Positions 54,440-63,409 of a stretch of 64,000 bases of DNA are shown here, piece after piece. The stretch lies in the NCBI RefSeq assembly GCF_018070075.1, contig NZ_JAGPXE010000002.1, positions 682,001 through 746,000 of the forward strand, written 5' to 3'. Within the stretch, counting starts at the first letter, position 1, and each line of letters begins with the position of its first letter. A program made the translations under genes and the position numbers. The DNA comes from Saccharopolyspora endophytica. Its GTDB lineage: Bacteria; Actinomycetota; Actinomycetes; Mycobacteriales; Pseudonocardiaceae. The notes below the pieces were generated by a model. The model was not told the origin of the DNA. It did not search any database and was given only the letters and a program-made list of their open reading frames with translations.

Positions 54440-55888
54440 GTGGAAGCGCTCAACGACGCGATCGTCGCGCTGAACGACACGTTCTGGCTTTACATCATCA
54501 TCCCCGTGCTCGCGGTGCTGAGCCTGTACTTCACCGTGCGCTCGAAAGCCGTGCAGATCCGGATGATCCCGGAGATGGTCCGCGCGATGGGCGGCAAGGC
54601 CGAGATCGCCGAGGACGGCGGGAAAGCGATCTCGTCGTTCCAGGCGTTCGCGATCTCCGCCGCCGCCCGCATCGGGACCGGCAACATCGCCGGCGTGGCC
54701 ACCGCCATCGCGCTGGGCGGCCCGGGCGCGGTGTTCTGGATGTGGACGATGGGTCTGGTCGTGGGCGCGGCCAGCTTCGTGGAATCCACCCTGGCGCAGC
54801 TCTACAAGGTGCGGGACAAGTCCGGTTTCCGCGGCGGCCCGGCCTACTACATGCTGCACGGCCTGCGGGCGCGCTGGATGGGCGTGCTCTTCGCCGTGGT
54901 CATCACGGTGACGTTCGGCTTCGTGTTCACCGCCGTGCAGGCCAACACCATCGTCGACGCCGTCGTCACCTCGGCCGAGGCCACCGGCATGAGCTCGAAC
55001 GGCTGGATGCAGCCGGTCCTGGGCGTGGCTCTGGTCGCGCTGACCGCGCTGATCATCTTCGGCGGCGTGCGCCGGATCGCGCAGACCGCCGAGCTGCTGG
55101 TGCCGTTCATGGCCGGTCTCTACATGCTGCTCGGCCTGATCATCGTGGTGCTCAACATCGACGCGCTGCCGGGCGTCATCGCGCAGATCTTCTCGCACGC
55201 CTTCGGTTTCGAGGCGGTCGCGGGCGGCGGCATCGGTGCGGCGATCGTGCAGGGCGTGCGACGCGGCATGTTCTCCAACGAGGCCGGTCTGGGCTCGGCC
55301 CCGAACGCCGGCGCCACCGCCTCGGTGAGCCACCCGGTCAAGCAGGGCCTCGTGCAGACCCTCGGCGTCTACGTGGACACGCTGCTGGTGTGCTCGACCA
55401 CGGCGTTCATCGTGCTGCTGTCCAACCCGACCTTCGGTGACGAGGACCGCGGCGCGTCGATGACGCAGACGGCGCTGCAGACCAACCTCGGCGACTGGTC
55501 GCTGCACCTGATGACGCTGATCATCCTGCTGGTCGCGTTCACCTCGGTGCTGGGCAACTACTACTACGGCGAGTCCAACGTGGGCTTCCTGACCCGCAGC
55601 AAGGCGATGCAGACCGGCTACAAGTGGGGCGTGCTGGTCGTGGTGTTCCTGGGCGCGATCGGGTCCTCGGACCTGATCTGGAACCTCGCCGACACCACGA
55701 TGGGCGTCATGGCCCTGGTCAACCTCGCCGCCATCGCTCCGCTGAGCGCGGTCGCGCTGAAGCTCCTGCGCGACTACAACGATCAGCGCAAGCAGGGCCT
55801 CGACCCGGTCTTCACCCGGGACCGCCTGCCGGAGCTGACCGGCGTGGAGTGCTGGGAGCCCCGGGAGACGGCCAAGGCCGAAGCCTAG
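54440..55888 (+). CDS. Alanine/glycine:sodium symporter (AgcS family)
   Basis: A 482-residue membrane transporter of the AGCS family, which imports alanine or glycine with sodium. About ten or eleven membrane helices are visible. ISAAARIGTGNIAGVATAIALGGPGAVFWMW and MFSNEAGLGSAPNAGATA carry the family's substrate and sodium motifs. GTG 54440 is chosen because AAGGGAG is 6 bases upstream; GTG 54434 is too close. It is a single-gene unit, closed by the two-way terminator 55901-55936. Confidence 0.9.
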   Translation: MEALNDAIVALNDTFWLYIIIPVLAVLSLYFTVRSKAVQIRMIPEMVRAMGGKAEIAEDGGKAISSFQAFAISAAARIGTGNIAGVATAIALGGPGAVFWMWTMGLVVGAASFVESTLAQLYKVRDKSGFRGGPAYYMLHGLRARWMGVLFAVVITVTFGFVFTAVQANTIVDAVVTSAEATGMSSNGWMQPVLGVALVALTALIIFGGVRRIAQTAELLVPFMAGLYMLLGLIIVVLNIDALPGVIAQIFSHAFGFEAVAGGGIGAAIVQGVRRGMFSNEAGLGSAPNAGATASVSHPVKQGLVQTLGVYVDTLLVCSTTAFIVLLSNPTFGDEDRGASMTQTALQTNLGDWSLHLMTLIILLVAFTSVLGNYYYGESNVGFLTRSKAMQTGYKWGVLVVVFLGAIGSSDLIWNLADTTMGVMALVNLAAIAPLSAVALKLLRDYNDQRKQGLDPVFTRDRLPELTGVECWEPRETAKAEA

Positions 55889-55900
55889 GGAAAGACCACG

Positions 55901-55936
55901 GCGGGTGGGGTTCGGAACGGTCCGGACCCCACCCGC
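55901..55936. terminator. Bidirectional terminator between symporter and hexosaminidase genes
   Basis: A 16-bp stem (55901-55916 with 55921-55936) around acgg, with one G-T pair, between convergent genes. Confidence 0.8.
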
Positions 55937-55942
55937 GTCGTG

Positions 55943-57409
55943 TCAGCGGGGTCGACCCTCGACACCGGGACGTAGCTGCCAGGGGTAAGGCCCGTCGAGC
56001 GGCCGGTACTCGACGCCGAAGGCGTCCAGGCGCGGCAGGTGGTGGTGGGCCAGGCGGTGGTGGAACTCAGCCGGGTCTCGCTCGCTGCTCCAGGCCACCT
56101 CGGCGAACGCGCACAGCCGGGGGAACGCGGCGTAGTCGATGCGGGCCGGGGAGTCGAGCTGCTCGGTCCACACCTGCGCCTGCAGGCCGAGAACGCGCTC
56201 GGTCGGCGGCTCGTAGGCGTAGACGTTCTCCAGCGTGTTGAGGAACCCGACCGGGACGGGCTCGTCGGGCTCGTCGGATTGCCGGTGGTCCAGGTAGAAG
56301 TGCGTTTCCGGGCACAGCAGCACGTCGTTGCCCGCTTCGGCCGCGCGGGTGACCGCCTGCGCGTCCTGCCAGCTCAGCACGATGGTCTCCGCCGGCAGCG
56401 AGACCAGGTGCATGGCGTCGTCCCACGCCGAGGTGCGGCGGCCGTGGTTGTGCACGTGCTCCATCAACCGCCGCAGCAGCGCGCCGTGCGCCGGCGTGGC
56501 ACCCGGGACCTCGTCGCCGCCCAGGCAGATCACCGGCGACGGGAAGAGAGACATCACGTGGTCCAGCACGTCGCGGAAGAAGTCGACCGTGGCCCGCCGA
56601 GGCGCCAGGATCCGGTCGCTGACGCCCCACGAGTCCCACACGCCCACGGGCCCACCGGTTCCCAGTTCGGGGTAGGCGGCGATGGCGGCTTGGCTGTGCC
56701 CGGGGACGTCGATCTCGGGCACCACCGTGATGTGGTGCTCGGAGGCGTAGGAGACGATCTCCAGCAGGTCTTCGGTGGTGTAGTAGCCGCCGTGCGGCTG
56801 CCGGTCGAACTCCGGGACCTCGCCGCGGCCGATCATGGAGCGCTCGCGCCACGAACCGATGCGGGTCAGCTCCGGGTACTGCGGGACCTCGATGCGCCAG
56901 CCCTGGTCGTCGGTGAGGTGCAGGTGCAGGACGTTGAGCTTGTGCATCGCCAGCAGGTCGACGAACCGCAGGACCTCCCGCTTGGCCACGAAGTGCCGGG
57001 CGACGTCGAGGTGGCAGCCGCGCCAGCCGAACCGGGGGTGGTCCTCGATCACCCCGCACGGCAACGAGATCGGCTCGTCGTGGATGGGTGCGCGGCGGAA
57101 CGCGTCCGGCGGGAGGAGCTGCCGCAGCGTCTGCGCCGCGTGGTGCGCGGCGGCGGTGTGCTGCGCGGTCACCAGCGCCTGGTCGGGGCTGATCTCCAGG
57201 CGGTGGCCGTTGATGTGGGGGTCGATGCGGAACTCGATGGTGGGCTTGGCGGCCAGCGGCAGCGGCAGTCCCGTCGCGGCACCGACGTGCCTGCGGAACC
57301 ACCGCGCCACGCTCGGTTCACCGCCGACGCTGGTGCGGATGTCCAGCGGCAGCTGGCCACCGGCGTACTCGACACGCCGCGGACGCGGCAGCAGCGAGTG
57401 GAAGCTCAT
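55943..57409 (-). CDS. GH20 beta-N-acetylhexosaminidase
   Basis: A 488-residue glycoside hydrolase family 20 enzyme that releases N-acetylglucosamine from chitobiose or glycans. HLDVARHF, NVLHLHLTDDQGWRIE, EIDVPGHS and CLGGDEVPG (catalytic Asp299-Glu300) are family motifs. No signal peptide is seen, so it probably acts inside on imported disaccharides. The ATG at 57409 overlaps the ABC permease stop by four bases, giving a four-gene import-and-hydrolysis operon. Confidence 0.93.
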   Translation of the reverse strand: MSFHSLLPRPRRVEYAGGQLPLDIRTSVGGEPSVARWFRRHVGAATGLPLPLAAKPTIEFRIDPHINGHRLEISPDQALVTAQHTAAAHHAAQTLRQLLPPDAFRRAPIHDEPISLPCGVIEDHPRFGWRGCHLDVARHFVAKREVLRFVDLLAMHKLNVLHLHLTDDQGWRIEVPQYPELTRIGSWRERSMIGRGEVPEFDRQPHGGYYTTEDLLEIVSYASEHHITVVPEIDVPGHSQAAIAAYPELGTGGPVGVWDSWGVSDRILAPRRATVDFFRDVLDHVMSLFPSPVICLGGDEVPGATPAHGALLRRLMEHVHNHGRRTSAWDDAMHLVSLPAETIVLSWQDAQAVTRAAEAGNDVLLCPETHFYLDHRQSDEPDEPVPVGFLNTLENVYAYEPPTERVLGLQAQVWTEQLDSPARIDYAAFPRLCAFAEVAWSSERDPAEFHHRLAHHHLPRLDAFGVEYRPLDGPYPWQLRPGVEGRPR

Positions 57410-58245
57410 CCCTTCACCGCGCCGGAGAGCCCCGACACCAGATTCCGCTGGACGAGCACGAAGAAGATCAGAACCGGAATGGTCATCAGCGTGGAGCCTG
57501 CCATGATCGCGCCCCAGTCGTTTCCCTGCGGGCTGAAGAATACCAGGATCGCCATCGGCAGCGTCTGGTTCTCCGTCGCCGAGATGATGAAGGTCTTGGC
57601 GAACAGGAAGTCGTTCCACGCGTGGATGAACGACAACACGCTGGTGGCAACGAGTCCCGGAGCCACGAGCGGGAACAGCACCTGCCAGACGAACCGCGTG
57701 CGGCTCGCCCCGTCGAGCGTGGCGGCCTCCTCCAGCTCGACGGGGACGGCGGCGACGAACCCGCGCAGCATCCAGATCGCCAGGGGAAGGCTGAACGCCA
57801 GGTGCACCAGCACGAGCGATCCCAGGTGGTTGAGGCCGAAAGCCGGTGCGGCCGAACCGACTTGGCGCATCAGGAAGAACAGCGGGATGGTCAGGGCTTC
57901 CACCGGGACCATCTGCGCCACCAGCAGCATGAGCAGCAGCACGGCGCGGCCCCTGATCCGGAAGCGGGTCAGCGCCACGGCGGCCAGGAACGACATCAGC
58001 AGCGACAGCAGCACCACAGCGCCCGCGACGAGGAGGCTGTTGAGGAAGTAGCCGCCCAGCCCGTCGACGGTGAGGACCCTCCGGAACCCGTCCAGGGTCG
58101 GCGCGGTGGTCCAGGGGCGCGGATCGGCGGACTGGAGCTCGGCTTCCGGCTTGAACGCCGAGAGCACCATCCAGTACAGCGGGAACGCGACCAGCACCGC
58201 GATCACGACCGCGGCGGTGTTGGCGACGGCGCGGGAACGTCTCAT
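57406..58245 (-). CDS. Sugar ABC transporter permease (MalG type)
   Basis: A 279-residue inner-membrane permease with about six helices. The EAA loop is ELEEAATLDGASRTRFVWQVLFPL in blocks, which contacts the ATPase. It overlaps both neighbouring genes by four bases. Together with the MalF-type permease and the binding protein it forms a CUT1 importer. Confidence 0.9.
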   Translation of the reverse strand: MRRSRAVANTAAVVIAVLVAFPLYWMVLSAFKPEAELQSADPRPWTTAPTLDGFRRVLTVDGLGGYFLNSLLVAGAVVLLSLLMSFLAAVALTRFRIRGRAVLLLMLLVAQMVPVEALTIPLFFLMRQVGSAAPAFGLNHLGSLVLVHLAFSLPLAIWMLRGFVAAVPVELEEAATLDGASRTRFVWQVLFPLVAPGLVATSVLSFIHAWNDFLFAKTFIISATENQTLPMAILVFFSPQGNDWGAIMAGSTLMTIPVLIFFVLVQRNLVSGLSGAVKG

Positions 58246-59123
58246 GCCAGAACCCCGTTCCCGCGCTGCGCCCGCAGGTACAGCAGCGTGATCACCAGCA
58301 GCAGCGCGGTCATCACCACGCCGATCGCCGAGCCCAGCCCGTAGTTCGAGGCAGCGAACGCCTCTTGGTAGGCGTAGACGTTGAGCACCATGTTCTGCCC
58401 GGCGACGCCGCCGCCGTTGGTCATCACGTAGATCTGCGTGAACACCTTGAAGTCCCAGATGATCGACTGGATGGTGGCGATGACCAGCACCGGGCGCAGC
58501 ATCGGCAGCAGCACGCTGCGCGTGGTCCGCCACGTTGACGCCCCGTCCAGCGCGGCCGCCTCCACCACCTCGCCCGGAATCCCGATGAGGCCCGCGTAGG
58601 TGGTGACCAGCACGAACGGGAACGAGCACCAGATCACCTCGGCGGCCACCAGGCCGAAGGCGAGGTACTTGTCGTAGGTCCACGACATGCCCTCGGCGCC
58701 GCTGATGCCGATGCCGGTCAGCGCCTCGTTGATCAACCCGAAGTCCTGGTCGAACAGGAACAGCCACACCGTCGACCCGGCCACCGCGGGCGTGGCCCAG
58801 GCGCCGATGGCCGCCAGGAACAGCAGGATCCGGGACAGCGGCGAGACCTTCGTGGCCAGCACCGCCAGACCGATGCCGACCACGAGGCTGCCGAGCACGC
58901 AGATCGCGGCGAAAGCGCAGGTCTGCAGCAGGATCGTCCAGAACTGCGCGTCGCCGAGCAGCGCCAGGTAGTTGCCCGCGCCCAGGAACTCCAGCGGGGC
59001 ACCGCCGGAGGCCTGCGCCTGGCCGTACTCGTACAGCGAGATCTGCACCAGCTGGTACAGCGGGTAGCCCATCATGCCGACGAGCAGCAGTGCCGCCGGT
59101 GCCAGGTAGAGCAGCGCCATCAT
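58242..59123 (-). CDS. Sugar ABC transporter permease (MalF type)
   Basis: A 293-residue permease with about six helices. The EAA loop is GEVVEAAALDGASTWRTTRSVLLP in blocks. It starts at ATG 59123, overlapping the binding-protein stop (ATGA). No ATPase gene is in the operon, so a shared ATPase such as an MsiK-type protein is likely used. Confidence 0.9.
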   Translation of the reverse strand: MMALLYLAPAALLLVGMMGYPLYQLVQISLYEYGQAQASGGAPLEFLGAGNYLALLGDAQFWTILLQTCAFAAICVLGSLVVGIGLAVLATKVSPLSRILLFLAAIGAWATPAVAGSTVWLFLFDQDFGLINEALTGIGISGAEGMSWTYDKYLAFGLVAAEVIWCSFPFVLVTTYAGLIGIPGEVVEAAALDGASTWRTTRSVLLPMLRPVLVIATIQSIIWDFKVFTQIYVMTNGGGVAGQNMVLNVYAYQEAFAASNYGLGSAIGVVMTALLLVITLLYLRAQRGNGVLA

Positions 59124-60403
59124 CGGCCTTCGAAGGCCGCGTTCATCTGCGCCGCCGCCTGCGCCGATGCCTCGGCGACGGGGGTGCCGCGCACGATCTG
59201 CTGCACCATCGTCGGGAGCACGCCCTGCGCGTCGATCTTCGACCACGCCTCGGTGGCGGGCACGAAGTGCGTTCCGCCGCGCAGCGTCATCACGAACGGG
59301 GCCGCGGCCGGGTCGTTCTCGGCCACCTCGCCCTGGACGTCGATGAACGTCGGCAGGTTGCCCATCGCGCCGTACATCTTGCGCTGGTACTCCTTGCCCG
59401 CGAGCAGCTGCACGAACTCGCGCGCCAGGCTCGCCCGCTGCGAGGACTTGAGCACCGACAGCAGGTTCCCGCCCGCGAAGGCCGGGGCGGTGGAGCCGAT
59501 CGCGTCGCCGGGCAGCGGCACGACGCCGTACTTGCCTCCCACACCCGCGTCGACGGCCTTGCGGTTGAAGTCGCCGCCGATGGTCATCGCGGCCTTGCCG
59601 GAGGCGAACGCCTGCACGCTCTGGCTGCCGGTCATGTCGGAGCACTGCTCGGGCGGGCACGCGCCGCTGGTGATCATCTCGGCGTAGGTCTCGATGCCGC
59701 GCTGCGCTTCGGGACTGTCGATGGTGGACACCCAGCGCCGGCCCTCCTGACGAGCCAGGTCGCCGCCCGCCGCCCAGATGAACGGCATCAGCGCGTAGTG
59801 GTACTTGCCGCCGGTGGCGATGCCGTAGAGGTCCGGACGTTCGGAGCGGATGCGCTGCGCGGTGGCCAGCAGCTCGGCGGTGGTGCGCGGTGGCTGCAGG
59901 CCGAGCTCGTCGAACACGTCGGTGCGGTAGTACAACGCGCGCACCCCGGTGTACCAGGGCACGCCGAAGACCTCGCCCTCGACTCGCGCGGTGTCCAGCG
60001 CCGAGGGGGACAGGTCAGCGGATTCCGGCCACTGCGGCAGCTTCTCGGTCACGTCGGCCAGCCCGCCCGCGGCGACGTAGCCCGCGAGGTCGGTGTTGCC
60101 GACCTCGGCGACGTCGGGTGCGCTGGCGGGATCGTTGAAGGCTCCGGTGAAGCGCTCGGACCTCGTCTCCACCGCGATGTACTGCACGTCGACCTCGACG
60201 CCGGGGCGCTCGCGCTCGAACCGCGCCACCGCTTCGTCCACGGTGGCCTGCTTGGGCGCGCGGTTGGCCTCGTCGAACAGCCAGACCCGCAGCGTTCCGG
60301 TGCGCTCGTCGACCGCGGGTCCGGTCTGCTGCACCTGCGGTGGTCCGCAGGCCGTGAGCAGCGCAGCGACGGCGGCGACGATGACGGCTTTTCCTGCGCG
60401 CAT
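59120..60403 (-). CDS. Sugar-binding lipoprotein of the ABC importer
   Basis: A 427-residue extracellular solute-binding protein (family 1). The signal peptide ends in the lipobox LTAC with Cys19. RVWLFDEANR, FNDPASAPDVAEVGNTDLAGYV and GVPWYTGVRALYYRTDVF are typical of CUT1 sugar-binding proteins. The neighbouring GH20 enzyme suggests that the ligand is N-acetylglucosamine or chitobiose. It starts at ATG 60403 with GGAG upstream. Confidence 0.9.
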   Translation of the reverse strand: MRAGKAVIVAAVAALLTACGPPQVQQTGPAVDERTGTLRVWLFDEANRAPKQATVDEAVARFERERPGVEVDVQYIAVETRSERFTGAFNDPASAPDVAEVGNTDLAGYVAAGGLADVTEKLPQWPESADLSPSALDTARVEGEVFGVPWYTGVRALYYRTDVFDELGLQPPRTTAELLATAQRIRSERPDLYGIATGGKYHYALMPFIWAAGGDLARQEGRRWVSTIDSPEAQRGIETYAEMITSGACPPEQCSDMTGSQSVQAFASGKAAMTIGGDFNRKAVDAGVGGKYGVVPLPGDAIGSTAPAFAGGNLLSVLKSSQRASLAREFVQLLAGKEYQRKMYGAMGNLPTFIDVQGEVAENDPAAAPFVMTLRGGTHFVPATEAWSKIDAQGVLPTMVQQIVRGTPVAEASAQAAAQMNAAFEGR

Positions 60404-60426
60404 GGCGGGTCTCCGATGTGCTGAAC

Positions 60427-60490
60427 GATCTCAGTGGAAATCAGGAACCGGATCTCAGCGGAACTCGGTAGCCGGATTTCAGTGGAAATC
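60427..60490. repeat. Three tandem 24-base units with a GATYTCAGYGGAAMTC core
   Basis: Units at 60427, 60451 and 60475 with exact 24-base spacing. Cores: GATCTCAGTGGAAATC, GATCTCAGCGGAACTC, GATTTCAGTGGAAATC. The third is a hairpin (GATTTC/GAAATC around AGTG). They lie between the lactonase stop and the binding-protein start. The same core forms the inverted repeat at 45611-45651. Confidence 0.75.
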
Positions 60491-60633
60491 GGTGCTGTTC
60501 TCTTGTGGGCCCGAGGGGACGGGATGGTGGGGTCTCGCCGGAACGAGGCACCTTGCCGAACCGAGGCTGTGGGGAGCGTTGTGGAACTGCCGGTTTCGGC
60601 GGGAGGAGCGGGGGCCGGTCCGGTGTGGACGGA

Positions 60634-61773
60634 TCAGCCGTGGAAGGTGATGACCGCGACCGAGGGGCACGCGTAGCTGTCCGGTGTCGGGGTCAGCGCG
60701 CCGGTCTCGGTGTCGCGGGCCAGGCGGGTGATCGTGCCCGCGCGCTGGTTGGCCACGAACAGCGAGGTCTCCTCGGGGTCCAGGGCGAAGTGCCGGGGCC
60801 AGTTCCCGCCGGTGGGCGTGACGGCCTGGAACACCAGCGACCCGTTCTCCACGCCGAAGGTGGCGATGGTGTCGTCGCCGCGGTTGGAGGCGTAGACGAA
60901 CTGGCCGTCCCGGGAGATCGCGATCTCGGCGGGGAAGTTCTCCCCGGTCGCCTCGGGCGCGCGGCTGCTGATGACCTGCCCGGCGGTGAGCGCGCCTGCC
61001 TCGGGATCCCAGGCGAGCACGGTGATCGTGGAGTTCAGCTCGGCCAGCAGGTAGGCGGTGGTGCCCTTGAACACCAGGTGCCGCGGTCCGGTGCCCGCGG
61101 GCAGCGGGAGCTGCTGGTGCTGGGTGAGCTTCCCGGCGTCGAAGGCGTGGACGAACACCGAGTCGGCGCCGAGGTCGACGGTCACGACCCACTTCCCGCT
61201 GGGGTCGACGACGACCTGGTGCGCGTGCGGCTCGGCCCCGGGGTGCTTCACCAGGGCGGTGTTCTCGCCGATGCTGCCGTCGGGGTTGCGCCGGTGCACC
61301 GCCACCGTGCCGTCCCCGTAGTGCGCGGTGAACAGGAATTCCCCGCTCGGGTGCACCGACAGGTGGGTCGGCGCGCTCCCACCGCTGGGCGCGGTGTTGA
61401 TCACCTTGGGTTCGTGGGTGCTCACGTCGATCGCGGTGATCGAGCCCTGCTCCTGCTCGTTGGTCACGTACAGGAACTCGTGGTCGGGGGACCAGGCGAA
61501 GAACGAGGCGTCGGCGATCCCGTCGAGGGTGCCGGAGGGCGTGAGCACCCCGTTCATGTCGCGCATCGCGATGTCCACGCCTCGGCCGGCGGGCTGCGAG
61601 CTGGTGTAGCTGCCGATGAAGGTCATCAGGCCCGCGTGCGCCTGGTGCACCTGGTGCGGCGCGGCCGCGCCCTGCCTCCCGGCGGCGGTGGCGCAGCCGA
61701 CGGTCGCTCCGGCAATGCCCAGAGCTCCGACCGCGCTCAAGAACCCACGACGCGAAAACGAGCTGTCACCCAC
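60634..61773 (-). CDS. Tat-exported lactonase-family beta-propeller protein
   Basis: A 379-residue seven-bladed propeller of the 6-phosphogluconolactonase (YbhE/Pgl) family. The N-terminus SFSRRGFLSAVGALGIAGATVGC is a twin-arginine signal with a lipobox-like Cys. Blade repeats include FLYVTNEQEQGSI, FLFTAHYGDGTVAV and FVYASNRGDDTIA. GTG 61773 is preferred because GGGAG lies 7 bases upstream; GTG 61827 lacks a site. Exported members probably cleave lactones or bind ligands outside the cell. Confidence 0.86.
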   Translation of the reverse strand: MGDSSFSRRGFLSAVGALGIAGATVGCATAAGRQGAAAPHQVHQAHAGLMTFIGSYTSSQPAGRGVDIAMRDMNGVLTPSGTLDGIADASFFAWSPDHEFLYVTNEQEQGSITAIDVSTHEPKVINTAPSGGSAPTHLSVHPSGEFLFTAHYGDGTVAVHRRNPDGSIGENTALVKHPGAEPHAHQVVVDPSGKWVVTVDLGADSVFVHAFDAGKLTQHQQLPLPAGTGPRHLVFKGTTAYLLAELNSTITVLAWDPEAGALTAGQVISSRAPEATGENFPAEIAISRDGQFVYASNRGDDTIATFGVENGSLVFQAVTPTGGNWPRHFALDPEETSLFVANQRAGTITRLARDTETGALTPTPDSYACPSVAVITFHG

Positions 61774-61901
61774 GACGTTCTCCCAGCTAGACGACACGGC
61801 AGAAGCGAAGTCTGTCGCAGTGACCACAGGTGGACCAGACCAAAATGGCCTAACCGGACCGCCGCCATAGGCGCTTAGGCCCGAAACGGTTCACCATCCG
61901 T

Positions 61902-61921
61902 GGCGATTTCGCGAAATCGCC
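61902..61921. repeat. 20-base perfect palindrome
   Basis: GGCGATTTCGCGAAATCGCC, fully self-complementary, 26 bases after the gntP stop. Its centre ATTTCGCGAAAT resembles the AATTTCGCGCGAAATT repeats. It is a possible terminator or operator. Confidence 0.6.
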
Positions 61922-61947
61922 TCCCGGGGAACGGGAACGTGGTGCTC

Positions 61948-63351
61948 TCACGGAACCAGGAGCGAGATCCCGGCCGCCATGCCGAAGGCCACCAGCGACA
62001 GCAGGGTCTCCAGGACGGTCCAGGTCTTGAGCATGTCGCTCACGGGAATCCCGAAGTACCGCGAGATGATCCAGAACCCGCCGTCGTTGACGTGCGAGGC
62101 GATGATCGACCCGGCGGCGATCGCCACCGCGATCAGCGCGAGCTGGGCCTGCGACAGCCCGGCCGAACCGACCAGCGGGGCCACGATCCCACCGGTGGTC
62201 ACGATCGCCACGGTCGCCGAACCCTGCGCGATCCGCAGCCCGCTGCTGATCACGTAGGCCGACACGATCACCGGCAACCCCACGCCCTGCAACGACCCGG
62301 CCAGCGCGTCCCCGACGCCCGTCTCGGCGAGCACCTTGCCGAAGAAGCCACCCGCGCCGACCACCAGCAGCAGCATTCCCAGCGGGCGCAGCGCACCGCT
62401 GGTCAGCTCGGACAGGTCCCGCCCGGTCATCCCGCGCCGGGTCCCCAGCAGCCAGAACGACAGCAGGACGGCGATCGTCAGCGCCACGGTCGGGTTCCCG
62501 AGGAACGTCAGCACCGACAGCGCACCGCTGCCCTCGGGCAACGTGATGCTGCCGAAGGTGGCGCCGAGGATCAGCACCATCGGTAAGCCGATGATCAGCG
62601 CGACCACGCCGAGCGACGGATCGCGCCGGCCCTCGCGCTTGGCGGCGAGCTCGTCGGCGGCGGCGAGCATGTCGGCGGGCACCGGGAGGATGATCCGCTT
62701 GCCGATCCACACGGGGTAGAGCAGGCCGGCCACGACGAACGCCGGGAGCCCGCAGGCCAGTCCCATCAGGATGATCCACCCGAGGTCCACGCCCAGCAGT
62801 CCCGCGGCCACGACGGGACCGGGGTGCGGCGGCAGGAACGCGTGGGTCATCGACAGCCCGGCCACCAGCGGAAGGCAGTACAGCAGGATCGAGCGCTTGC
62901 CCTGCCGCGCCACCACGTAGACCAGTGGCGTGAGCACGAAGATGCCGATGTCGAAGAACACCGGGATCCCGAAGATCAGCCCGGACAACCCCATCGCCAG
63001 CGGAGCCCGGTTCTCCCCGAACGCCCCGAGGAGCTTGCGGGTCAGCAGCTGCGCGCCACCCGATGCCTCCAGCATGGACCCGAGGATCGTGCCGAGTCCG
63101 ATGATGGCGGTGATGTGGCCGAGGATGCTGGCGAAACCGCCTTCGAGCAGGGAATCGCTGCTCTTCTGCGCGGTGCCGACGATGTCCTCCACGGGCAGCC
63201 CGGCGGCCAGCGCGATGAGCAGCCCTGTCACCAGCAGCGCGATGAACGGCTCGATCCGGAAGCGGATGATCATCACCAGCAGCACCGCGATCCCCACGGC
63301 GCACAACGTGAGCAACCCCGACGTCTCGTGCTGCAACCAGTTCAAGAACAC
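61948..63351 (-). CDS. GntP-family gluconate/organic acid permease
   Basis: A 467-residue membrane protein with about 12 helices. PFIALLVTGLLIALAAGLP, ASGGAQLLTRKLLGAFGE, FGIPVFFDIGIFVLTPLVYV and LPPHPGPVVAAGLLGVDLG are GntP hallmarks. It takes up gluconate or related hydroxy-acids with protons. The start is GTG 63351 with AGGAGG upstream. It follows a D-aminoacylase gene on the same strand, so the physiological substrate may be an amino-acid derivative instead. Confidence 0.9.
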   Translation of the reverse strand: MFLNWLQHETSGLLTLCAVGIAVLLVMIIRFRIEPFIALLVTGLLIALAAGLPVEDIVGTAQKSSDSLLEGGFASILGHITAIIGLGTILGSMLEASGGAQLLTRKLLGAFGENRAPLAMGLSGLIFGIPVFFDIGIFVLTPLVYVVARQGKRSILLYCLPLVAGLSMTHAFLPPHPGPVVAAGLLGVDLGWIILMGLACGLPAFVVAGLLYPVWIGKRIILPVPADMLAAADELAAKREGRRDPSLGVVALIIGLPMVLILGATFGSITLPEGSGALSVLTFLGNPTVALTIAVLLSFWLLGTRRGMTGRDLSELTSGALRPLGMLLLVVGAGGFFGKVLAETGVGDALAGSLQGVGLPVIVSAYVISSGLRIAQGSATVAIVTTGGIVAPLVGSAGLSQAQLALIAVAIAAGSIIASHVNDGGFWIISRYFGIPVSDMLKTWTVLETLLSLVAFGMAAGISLLVP

Positions 63352-63409
63352 CGTGCCTCCTGGGGGCTTTCAGGAACTGCTCTGCTCACGCCGCCTCTCT
63401 CGGCGGCTC

